The notes under the pieces are model-generated. The model saw only the letters and a program-made list of their open reading frames with translations. It did no database searches and had not been told where the DNA came from. This document shows, one piece after another, positions 34,615 to 41,647 of a stretch of DNA of 60,840 bases. This stretch comes from Actinomycetota bacterium (GTDB lineage Bacteria; Actinomycetota; Actinomycetes; S36-B12; CAIYMF01): positions 1-60,840 of the forward strand of contig WLRQ01000011.1 in the NCBI GenBank assembly GCA_009697815.1, given 5' to 3'. Made by a program: the position numbers and the translations under genes. How positions within the stretch are numbered: position 1 is the stretch's first letter; the number at the start of each line of letters is the position of its first letter.

Positions 34615-35093
34615 TGGTGTCCTGATCCGTCGTTGCCGCCGTGCCCGCCGCTGGACTGGCCGCCCTTGTCGTCAATCGTGGCCGGTGAGCTCGGGCTGAC
34701 GGCCACATTGTGCCCGCCCTTGTCATCACCAGGCTCAACCACCGAGGACTGACCACCCTTGTCATCACCAGGCTCAACCACCGAGGACTGACCACCCTTG
34801 TCATCACCAGGCTCAACTACCGAGGACTGACCACCCTTGTCGTCCGCACCCCCGGCATCAAGGCCGCGGTCGTCCGCGGGCTGCAGCTCGTCGCCCGGCG
34901 CGCGGCTGTCGTCGATCATTCCGGAATCGAGTCCGCGGTCCTCGGCGAACGCCGATTCCGAAATCGGGGTCGCTGCCTCGAGGGGCGTGCGAACTGACAC
35001 GCCCTGCGCGAACGAGGAACTTCCGGCAAGGCCGAAGCCCGCCGGAACAGCGGCGATCGCGACGGCGGCGGAGAACATGATCAGACGGTTCAC
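34611..35093 (-). CDS. Small secreted acidic repeat protein, operon partner of the sensor kinase
   Basis: A 160-residue protein from GTG 35093 behind AAGGAG. A signal peptide (about residues 1-31, hydrophobic MFSAAVAIAAVPAGFGLAG) is followed by a Pro/Asp/Gly-rich region with three near-identical 13-residue units D-D-K-G-G-Q-S-S-V-V-E-P-G and a His/Gly-rich tail (GGHGGNDGSGH). The stop overlaps the kinase start, so expression is coupled. I recognise no family. The acidic repeats and His tail suggest cation binding or a flexible wall spacer. Its export and position make it a candidate accessory factor for the kinase. Confidence 0.7.
   Translation of the reverse strand: MNRLIMFSAAVAIAAVPAGFGLAGSSSFAQGVSVRTPLEAATPISESAFAEDRGLDSGMIDDSRAPGDELQPADDRGLDAGGADDKGGQSSVVEPGDDKGGQSSVVEPGDDKGGQSSVVEPGDDKGGHNVAVSPSSPATIDDKGGQSSGGHGGNDGSGHQ
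34720..34836. repeat. Three 39-bp tandem repeats in the small secreted protein gene
   Basis: Near-perfect direct repeats starting at 34720, 34759 and 34798, each encoding one 13-residue acidic unit. A degenerate copy begins at 34837. Near identity suggests recent expansion and possible length variation between strains. Confidence 0.9.
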
Positions 35094-35234
35094 GGTGGGC
35101 TCCTTGGGTGGTAGATCTCGGTTGCCACCATTAAGGACGAGGTCAGGTCTGGCGCACCATGAGACGTTGGTCTTAGTACCTCGCCACCTCGCCATCTCCC
35201 CATCGCGCCATCGCGCCCTCGCGTCGGCGAGCGA

Positions 35235-36551
35235 TCAGGTACGACCGCGCGCAGTCTTCTTCGCATACAGCTCACGGTCCGCACTGCGCAGCACCTCATG
35301 CGGATCCGCGCCAGCATCAGCCACGGTGACCCCGATGCTCAGTATCGGCACGATCACACCGCCGAGGACCGACACGGGACGCGAAACCGCGGCACCGATC
35401 TTCTCAGCTATGCGCACCGCAGCGGCCTGGTCACGAACACCGGTGGCCAAGACCACGAACTCATCCCCCCCGACTCGTGCCACAAGATCCTCGTCGCGAA
35501 CGGCACTGGCCATCCGATCGGCGACCGCGCGAAGGACGACATCGCCCGCATGATGTCCGTAGTGGTCGTTAATCAGCTTGAGGTCATCGAGATCGCAGAA
35601 CATCACCGCGATTCGCCCACCCGTGCGGGGCGTGTGAGAGAAGGACTCGGCGAGGGAGTCCATGAGCTTCTGCCGATTCGCCAGACCCGTGAGCGGATCC
35701 TGCAGCGCCTGACGAGCGAGGGTGCGGCGCTGCTCAACCCGCTCGGTGACCTCGCGCCAGGTCACGCTGATGCCGTCGCCGACCCTCACCGCCCGGTTGT
35801 CGAACCAGTGCATGCCACCTTCGGGCAGATCGCTCGGTGACGGGTCGTCGTCGAGGGCCAAGGGTGTGCCGCTCTCCACCACGGCCGCGTACTGGGTGAA
35901 GAGTCCCGCGCGAAGCTGGCCCGGAGCCAGGCTCAGTAGCCGTGACCCGAGGAGCTCCTCGCGTGTGGTGCCGTTCTCACGGCACGCTGCCGCGTTCGCG
36001 TCGACGTAGACGAAGTCAGTGATCCGACCCTCATCGTCGCGGACGGCGTTCAGCAACACCCACGGATCGAGCATGGCGTCGATCACGCCGCGCAACTGCT
36101 CCTGGGCCGCCCGGGCCTCGGCGCGAGCAAGACGCTGCTCGGTGATGTCGATGATCTGGGCGATGAGGGTCATGGCGCGACCGGAGGAGTCACGGATCCC
36201 CGTGACGGTGACGTCGCCGTGCACGACCTCGCCGTCACCGCGCACGTAGCGTGCCGTGCTTCGGTAGGAGTCCGTGCCGCCAGAGAGAACGCGGTCGACG
36301 TTGGCCTGCTCCCCAGCAAGATCGTCCGGGTGAGCGAGCTCCTGCCAAGTCATCATCCTCAGGCGCTCCATGGGAAGGCCGAAGAGTTGACAGGCCGCCT
36401 GGTTCATTCTCAGCAGTTGACCATCAGGGGCGAGCAGCACGGTCGCGACGGCGGACTGCTGCATCGAGAGCCGGACCAGATCGACCGATCCGGCGTCGAC
36501 GGCATGATGGGCAGCGTCGGGGCCTTCCGGGCCCGCGGGCTGCTGGCTCAT
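35235..36551 (-). CDS. Diguanylate cyclase with two PAS domains
   Basis: A 438-residue cytoplasmic protein when started at ATG 36551 (MSQQPAGPEGP). No strong ribosome site is present, so the N-terminus is uncertain. PAS 1 (about 30-145) and PAS 2 (about 150-265) precede a GGDEF domain with intact GGDEF at 361-365 in RVGGDEFVVL and an inhibitory I-site RxxD (RDED) five residues before it. FCDLDDLKLINDHYGHHAGD carries the metal and guanine contacts. It should make c-di-GMP under control of the PAS sensors, with feedback inhibition. It stands alone; the next gene upstream is on the other strand. Confidence 0.88.
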   Translation of the reverse strand: MSQQPAGPEGPDAAHHAVDAGSVDLVRLSMQQSAVATVLLAPDGQLLRMNQAACQLFGLPMERLRMMTWQELAHPDDLAGEQANVDRVLSGGTDSYRSTARYVRGDGEVVHGDVTVTGIRDSSGRAMTLIAQIIDITEQRLARAEARAAQEQLRGVIDAMLDPWVLLNAVRDDEGRITDFVYVDANAAACRENGTTREELLGSRLLSLAPGQLRAGLFTQYAAVVESGTPLALDDDPSPSDLPEGGMHWFDNRAVRVGDGISVTWREVTERVEQRRTLARQALQDPLTGLANRQKLMDSLAESFSHTPRTGGRIAVMFCDLDDLKLINDHYGHHAGDVVLRAVADRMASAVRDEDLVARVGGDEFVVLATGVRDQAAAVRIAEKIGAAVSRPVSVLGGVIVPILSIGVTVADAGADPHEVLRSADRELYAKKTARGRT

Positions 36552-36837
36552 GCGGAGCCGCCTGACCTGGCCCCGGCGCACGTCGGCCTCGAGACACTCA
36601 CCTTGACCAGCACCTCCGGGGGGCGATGTGCGCGGGACGCGGCGTTCAGCCTCGACCCCACGTCGCGAATCAGTGACCCCATGATGCCCTCCCTGGGCAG
36701 CGATGGAGAACCCGGACACCCTCAGGAGCGATGCGACGAGGCCGGAAACCTGGCCGCGGCCGCGACGCGAGCAGTGACGATCACATAAGAAGCGCAAAGC
36801 CGGTGCAGCCGGGCCCGATCCGTGCAATAAATCAGTG

Positions 36838-37065
36838 ATGACGCATCAGTCACACAGATCCCGCCGCCGGTGGTTCGGGTTGCGCCGCAATGCGGCCGAT
36901 CAGCACGTCATCGACCTTCGCGAGAAGTCCGCGGATCCGCTCGCCGACGACCGTGCCAGCGTCCTGGCCCGACTTGCCCGGCTTCGTGACGCCGGGCTGC
37001 TCACCGAAAGCGAATACCAGGAGACTCGGCATTCCATCCTCGGAACCGACCAGCACAAGCGCTGA
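36838..37065 (+). CDS. Small SHOCT-like protein
   Basis: A 75-residue basic protein from ATG 36838 (a GTG at 36835 is an alternative). The last about 30 residues (VLARLARLRDAGLLTESEYQ) match the SHOCT pattern, a short helical motif found at the C-termini of many bacterial proteins and thought to mediate oligomerisation. The N-terminal half is Arg-rich (SHRSRRRWFGLRRN) and may contact nucleic acid or membrane. The stop is 22 bp from the convergent phosphate transporter. The function is unknown. Confidence 0.6.
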   Translation: MTHQSHRSRRRWFGLRRNAADQHVIDLREKSADPLADDRASVLARLARLRDAGLLTESEYQETRHSILGTDQHKR

Positions 37066-37087
37066 CCGCTCGCCATCGGGCCAGAGA

Positions 37088-38266
37088 TCAGGCAGCCGGG
37101 CCGTGTCCCTCGAGATGGGGGTGAACCGGCACCGGAACCGCAAGCTCATCCTCCGGGGGAATCTCAGCGGCGACCTCGTCCGCGGTCACGGAGTGCCGCA
37201 TCGCGTACACGATCAAACCGGCCGCAACCAAGACCAAGGCACCGCCGACGATCCACGCCAGGGCACCCGGAAGCTGCGTGACTTTGAACATCACGAACGC
37301 GACGACGACGGTCGAGGGCAGTGTGATGATCCAGGCCAGGACCATCTCCCCGACCACGCGGAGGTTGATACCCATACCCGAGGCGACACCCGCTCCAGCG
37401 ACCGAAGAGGCCGCCGCGTGGGTGGTGGAGATCGGGACACCGAGGCCCGTGGCGCCGAAGATCGCCGACACGGCCCCGACGTTCGCCGCCACCCCCGACG
37501 AGGCGTGCAGAGTCGTGATCTTCAGACCCATCGTCTCGATGATCTTCCAGCCACCCCACACCGTGCCGAGAGCGATGGCGCCGAACGCACCGAACTCGAC
37601 CCATGCTGGCACCGCGATCGAGCCATCAGCCCCCGCCGCGAGATGGCCGGTGCCGACGAGCAATGCCGCGATGACCCCCATGGTCTTTTGCGCGTCGTTG
37701 GCACCGTGACCGAATGAGACAGCCCCGGCTGACACCAACTGCAGCCACTTGAACTGGCGGGCGTTGTCACTGAGGCCGGAGGCCTTCCGCAAGCCGGCGA
37801 CGACATACATGGCAAGGAACGCGATGGCGAAGGCAACCAGGGGGCTCAGCACGATCGCGAGCCCTGACTTCTCCACGCTCGACCAACTGATCGCGTCAAG
37901 GCCACCCGCAGCAATCCCCGCTCCTACCAGACCGCCGATCAGCGCATGGCTCGACGAGGACGGCATGCCGATCCACCAGGTCGCGTAGTTCCAGACGATG
38001 GCCGCGAACAGCGCGGCGAAGATGACGGGGATTCCCGCGATATCGGAGTGCACGGTCTTGGCGATGGTGTTAGCCACGGCGGTGCCCACGATGAAGACGG
38101 CGGCGAAGTTGAAGAAGGCCGAGAACCACAGCGCCCACTTAGCGGGCAAAGCGCGAGTTGCCACCACGGTGGCAACAGAGTTTGCGGCATCGTGGAAGCC
38201 GTTCGTGAAGTCGAACAGCAGCGCGAGCAACACGATCGCGACGACCGCGACCAGCGTGAGATCCAC
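37088..38266 (-). CDS. pit: Inorganic phosphate transporter, PiT family
   Basis: A 392-residue polytopic membrane protein with about 10 hydrophobic segments. The two PiT signatures are FDFTNGFHDAANSVAT near the N-terminus and SFGHGANDAQKTMG near the middle, containing the duplicated G-x-N-D-A-like motif. It starts at GTG 38266 behind AGGAGGAGAAG. PiT proteins import phosphate as a metal-phosphate with protons or sodium. No PhoU-like partner gene is adjacent. The C-terminus ends in a short His/Pro-rich tail. Confidence 0.9.
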   Translation of the reverse strand: MDLTLVAVVAIVLLALLFDFTNGFHDAANSVATVVATRALPAKWALWFSAFFNFAAVFIVGTAVANTIAKTVHSDIAGIPVIFAALFAAIVWNYATWWIGMPSSSSHALIGGLVGAGIAAGGLDAISWSSVEKSGLAIVLSPLVAFAIAFLAMYVVAGLRKASGLSDNARQFKWLQLVSAGAVSFGHGANDAQKTMGVIAALLVGTGHLAAGADGSIAVPAWVEFGAFGAIALGTVWGGWKIIETMGLKITTLHASSGVAANVGAVSAIFGATGLGVPISTTHAAASSVAGAGVASGMGINLRVVGEMVLAWIITLPSTVVVAFVMFKVTQLPGALAWIVGGALVLVAAGLIVYAMRHSVTADEVAAEIPPEDELAVPVPVHPHLEGHGPAA

Positions 38267-38423
38267 GAACTTCTCCTCCTATTAATCGGGCAGCCGTAAC
38301 GGTCGGCCCGCTCGGGCCAGATGGTGACGATCCCTCATGACGTTCCGGGAGCCGGGCTCTAGCGGTGGACTGAAGGAGCAGTGAACGGCGAGTGAACGAG
38401 CCCCACCGTGGTGCCCGGACATG

Positions 38424-38463
38424 CCGAAGGGGTGGGCCCGCTCGCGCAGGCCCACCCCCTCGG
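38424..38463. terminator. Stem-loop terminator downstream of the purine permease
   Basis: 15-bp arms with one mismatch (CCGAAGGGGTGGGCC and its near complement) around a 10-nt loop, directly after the minus-strand permease stop at 38477. Confidence 0.75.
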
Positions 38464-38476
38464 GTGTTCAGAGCAC

Positions 38477-39961
38477 CTAGCCGGCGATCCCGAGGATCTG
38501 CTCGATCGGGTCGTAGGCGAAGTAGATGACGAACGCCGCCGTGATGATCCACATCAGGAGGGGAATCTGCTTGGCCTTCCCGGCGAAGATCTTGATCAGC
38601 ACGTAGCTGACGAAGCCGGCGCCGATACCATTCGTGATCGAATACGTGAACGGCATCAGGGTCAGCGTGAGGAACGCCGGGATGCCGATCTCGTAGTCGG
38701 TGAAGTCGATGAACCGGATCCGGGTCATCATCAGGAATCCAACGATCACCAACGCGGGTGCCGCCGCCTCGTGAGGCACGATCGTGACCAACGGCGAGAA
38801 GAACATCGCGACAAGGAACAGGGCCCCGGTCACCAGTGAGGCAACACCCGTACGGGCTCCCTCGCTGACACCCGACGCCGACTCGATGTAGCTCGTGTTG
38901 CTCGACACGCTGGCAGCACCGCCGGCCGCGGCGGCAAGAGAATCGACCAGAAGGATCGACTCCAGGTGAGGCACGCCGCCCTTCTCATCGATCAGGTCAG
39001 CCTCGTGACCGACACCCACGACCGTGCCCATGGTGTCGAAGAAGTCACTGAGCATGAGGGAGAACACCGCGAGTACCGCAGCCACGAACCCGATGGCCTG
39101 GAATCCGCCGAAGAGGCTGAAGTGACCCAGGATTCCGAAGTCCGGAGTAGCCACGACTTGCGAGGGCCACCCGGGAACGTTCAGGCTCCAGCCGAGGTCG
39201 TTGGCAACCTTGCCATCCGCTCCGGTGTGGGGCCCGACGTGGGCAATGGCCTCGATGATGATCGACAGCAGGGTCGTGGCGACGATACCGATCAGGATCG
39301 CGCCGCGGATCTTCTTGGCCACCAGGATCGCCATCAGCATCAGGCCGAAGACGAAGGTGAACGTGGGCCAGCCGCGCAGCGCGCCATTGGCGCCGAAGCT
39401 GATCAGCGGGATTCCCGGACGGGCGATACCCGCGTCGACCAGGCCGATGATCGTGATGAACAGGCCGATGCCCACGCCGATGGCGTACTTGAGCTGGGCG
39501 GGCACGGCGTGGAAGACCGCCGTGCGGAACCCAGTGAGCACCAGGGCGCACATGATCAGGCCCTCGAGGACGACCAGACCCATCGCATCGGCCCACGTCA
39601 TGTGGGGGGCGAGGGTGAAGGCGACGAGACCGTTGAGCCCTAGGCCTGTGGCCAGGGCCAGCGGGAATCGTCCGATGGCGCCCATCGCGATGGTGAGCAC
39701 TCCCGCGACGAGTGCGGTGGCGGCGGTGACCATGGCGATCGCCTTGACGATGTCAGTGCCACCGCCGACGAACTGGCCGTTCATGTCCTTCGCCGTACCG
39801 ATGATGAGCGGGTTCAGGATGACGATGTAAGCCATGGTGAAGAAGGTGACGAGCCCGCCGCGTGCCTCACGGCCATTGCTCGACCCTCGGGCCGAGATCT
39901 TGAACCAGGAGTCCCACGAGCTTCGCTGGCTCGTGGGGCGGGGGGGTGAATCGACGGCCAT
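38477..39961 (-). CDS. NCS2-family purine permease (AzgA/PbuG-like)
   Basis: A 494-residue membrane protein with about 12-14 hydrophobic segments. Sequence blocks are those of the AzgA-like guanine/hypoxanthine permeases: GGLVTFFTMAYIVILNP, FPLALATGLGLNGLVAF, SLMLSDFFDTMGTVVGV (the functional Asp-Phe-Phe-Asp region) and SSNTSYIESASGVSEGARTG. ATG 39961 is preceded by GGAAGGA. The untranslated region upstream is long and rich in hairpins (40100-40440), so a leader-based control of this gene is possible. The exact purine cannot be told from sequence. Confidence 0.88.
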   Translation of the reverse strand: MAVDSPPRPTSQRSSWDSWFKISARGSSNGREARGGLVTFFTMAYIVILNPLIIGTAKDMNGQFVGGGTDIVKAIAMVTAATALVAGVLTIAMGAIGRFPLALATGLGLNGLVAFTLAPHMTWADAMGLVVLEGLIMCALVLTGFRTAVFHAVPAQLKYAIGVGIGLFITIIGLVDAGIARPGIPLISFGANGALRGWPTFTFVFGLMLMAILVAKKIRGAILIGIVATTLLSIIIEAIAHVGPHTGADGKVANDLGWSLNVPGWPSQVVATPDFGILGHFSLFGGFQAIGFVAAVLAVFSLMLSDFFDTMGTVVGVGHEADLIDEKGGVPHLESILLVDSLAAAAGGAASVSSNTSYIESASGVSEGARTGVASLVTGALFLVAMFFSPLVTIVPHEAAAPALVIVGFLMMTRIRFIDFTDYEIGIPAFLTLTLMPFTYSITNGIGAGFVSYVLIKIFAGKAKQIPLLMWIITAAFVIYFAYDPIEQILGIAG

Positions 39962-40099
39962 GTGGATCCTTCCAAGCATTGGGGGGAGTCGCGCCAGAGG
40001 TTAGTGACATGTGGGCTCGATGTGAGCCTTCTGGACCTAACCGGGCATGTCGGGTGTGTCGGACACCCCGCCGGAATGCCCGGCACGGGCCGCACATGG

Positions 40100-40440
40100 A
40101 ACGAGGCCCCTCGGAGTATGAGTCCGAGGAGCCCCGCCATCGACCGTCGCCCCAGACCCCGGAAGCCCGGGGGGACCGGAGCGACTAACGGGTGTCACCG
40201 CGACCGCCTCGCTGGCCCGGCAAGCCGGGCAATCACGCGGCGGGTGGCCTCCCGACCGGCACCGAGCTCTCCACTGCGTCAACACCCGCAGCCGGTGAGG
40301 TTGCCCCCTCCGGGTTGGATCGCCGTTCTCCGATCGAGCCCCCCTCACAATTGGCTCCGGTTCCGAGTCACCTCAGAACCTTCACCGCCGGTGAGGGCGT
40401 AGGTGATTGATAGTCGCCTCTCACCGGGGGCCGCAAGGGT
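40100..40440 (-). ncRNA. Candidate structured 5' leader or small RNA
   Basis: Read on the minus strand there are successive stems at 40388-40427 (13-nt arm with one bulge), 40359-40380 (9 bp closed by a GNRA-type GTGA loop), 40336-40357, 40318-40335, 40215-40230 (7 bp) and 40109-40129. All precede the purine permease. I could not match it to a purine, ZTP, glycine, cobalamin or c-di-AMP riboswitch or to RNase P RNA by eye. Such GC-rich DNA forms hairpins easily, so function is unproven. Confidence 0.35.
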
Positions 40441-40480
40441 TTAGCGGGGCCAAATTTCATGCACAGGGCTACCCACACAG

Positions 40481-40547
40481 TCGTCCACATTGACCTGTGC
40501 TCATAGGGCTGATCGTCCACACCCCTGTGCACAACATTCGTGGACAA
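40481..40547. other. Cluster of four DnaA-box-like sequences
   Basis: TCGTCCACA at 40481-40489 and again at 40513-40521 (32 bp apart), TTGTGCACA on the minus strand at 40526-40534 and TTGTCCACG on the minus strand at 40539-40547. Each has one mismatch from the actinobacterial box TTGTCCACA. No dnaA, dnaN or AT-rich unwinding element is close, so a DnaA-binding or titration site is as likely as an origin. Confidence 0.45.
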
Positions 40548-40698
40548 CAGCCTGGTTCGGACTTAGTGCCGATGTACGCCACATCTCAGGAAATGTGACC
40601 CGGTATGCCCCGGGCCCCTCGCGGCCTCCGCCGAAGGTCGTGCACGAATCGCCCACCCAGACGAGCCCTACGGCCCCACGCGAGCGATACTTCCGCCC

Positions 40699-41547
40699 AT
40701 GAGGGGACACGCGCCAGAAGCCACAAGGCCAGCGCTGGCCAGCGGCCTGGTCCGCGCACTGCTCCCGGCGATGGTCGGCAGTCTTCTCCTGGGACTTCTC
40801 GCCGGGTGTGCCACCGGACCGACCTCGACGGCCGCCCAACAACCTCTCCCCCTCGGCACGACCTGGCGGCCCGGCCTCTTCGCCAGCGGATACGGCCCCC
40901 AGGGCCTCGGGCCTTCAGCCAGTGCCGACGTAGCACCTACAGATCCCTCACAAGCCGTTCTGGCGAGAGTGGGTCTGACATCCACTGACTTCGCGACGGG
41001 GTACTCCGTCTCCTTGGTCAAGGACGGCGACTCCCTCTCCGTCGCCTCACTTGAGTTCTGCGGTGCGACGTTCCCGAGCGAGTCCACGCGGGTGGCGCGC
41101 CGCCAGGTGGTCCTTCTCGACCCGAAGAAAGCGACCATGGGCGCCGGCAGCGAGGCCGTGCTCTACGGCACGGCGGCCGACGCTGCGGGTGCCCTTGAGC
41201 AGTTGCGGGCCGCAGCCCGCGCGTGCGACCCGACGATCCCGTTCACGGTGGCGGGCGGCAAGATCACCGTGACGCAAACCGCCACCGACGACATCGACGT
41301 GACGGGCTTCGTCGCCTCAGGATCTCGGGTCCTGATCGCGGCGTCGTTCGACGATGCGGCGACGACCCTCAGCGCGCGCACACTCACGGTGTGGCAGGTT
41401 CGGGGCCCCCTCTTGGTCGCCCTGCAATTGACTCATGCAGGAACCGATCCCTTCACGGACAAGGACCGCACGAATTTCCATCTGCTCGCCTCTACGTTGG
41501 CCACCCGGCTCGCGTCGGTCGAGCCGACTCTCACCAGCACTCTCTAA
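40699..41547 (+). CDS. Putative lipoprotein
   Basis: A 282-residue exported protein. A long N-terminal region (MRGHAPEATRPALASGL...) leads to a hydrophobic segment and the lipobox LLAGC, with the lipidated Cys near residue 37. The mature part is a mixed alpha/beta domain of about 210 residues with two cysteines (EFCGATFPS and ARACDPTIPF) that could pair. It loosely recalls the extracellular PknH-type sensor domain of actinobacterial lipoproteins, but I do not claim that family. It lies just upstream of the large c-di-GMP protein, with a 100-bp gap. Confidence 0.65.
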   Translation: MRGHAPEATRPALASGLVRALLPAMVGSLLLGLLAGCATGPTSTAAQQPLPLGTTWRPGLFASGYGPQGLGPSASADVAPTDPSQAVLARVGLTSTDFATGYSVSLVKDGDSLSVASLEFCGATFPSESTRVARRQVVLLDPKKATMGAGSEAVLYGTAADAAGALEQLRAAARACDPTIPFTVAGGKITVTQTATDDIDVTGFVASGSRVLIAASFDDAATTLSARTLTVWQVRGPLLVALQLTHAGTDPFTDKDRTNFHLLASTLATRLASVEPTLTSTL

Positions 41548-41647
41548 CCAATAGCGCCGGGATGATCACATTGCGTGACCCTCTGCCTCACCCGATCGGC
41601 GCAACGGCGGCAGCGGGCAGTGACGTGGTCGCGGCCGAGTGGGCACA

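Larger units (their letters stand above)
39962..40698. other. 737-bp intergenic region with structured leader and DnaA-box-like cluster
   Basis: No protein gene is supported here. The left half (about 40100-40440) holds several hairpins best read as minus-strand RNA. The right part (40481-40547) holds DnaA-box-like 9-mers. Small frames in this stretch lack ribosome sites and codon bias and were not called. Confidence 0.6.

Noticed and set aside
34720..34836. CRISPR array
   Set aside because: The 39-bp units are contiguous without spacers and lie in frame inside a coding sequence.
40109..40129. Short CCTCGGA/TCCGAGG hairpin as an independent terminator
   Set aside because: Only 7 bp, no T run, and no gene ends next to it; it is listed only as part of the structured region.
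40100..40440. Known riboswitch classes or RNase P RNA
   Set aside because: By eye I found no match to purine, ZTP, glycine, cobalamin or c-di-AMP riboswitch consensus blocks, nor the conserved P4 sequence of RNase P RNA.
40441..40600. Chromosomal origin of replication
   Set aside because: DnaA-like boxes are present, but dnaA, dnaN, gyr genes and an AT-rich unwinding element are not, so oriC is not claimed.
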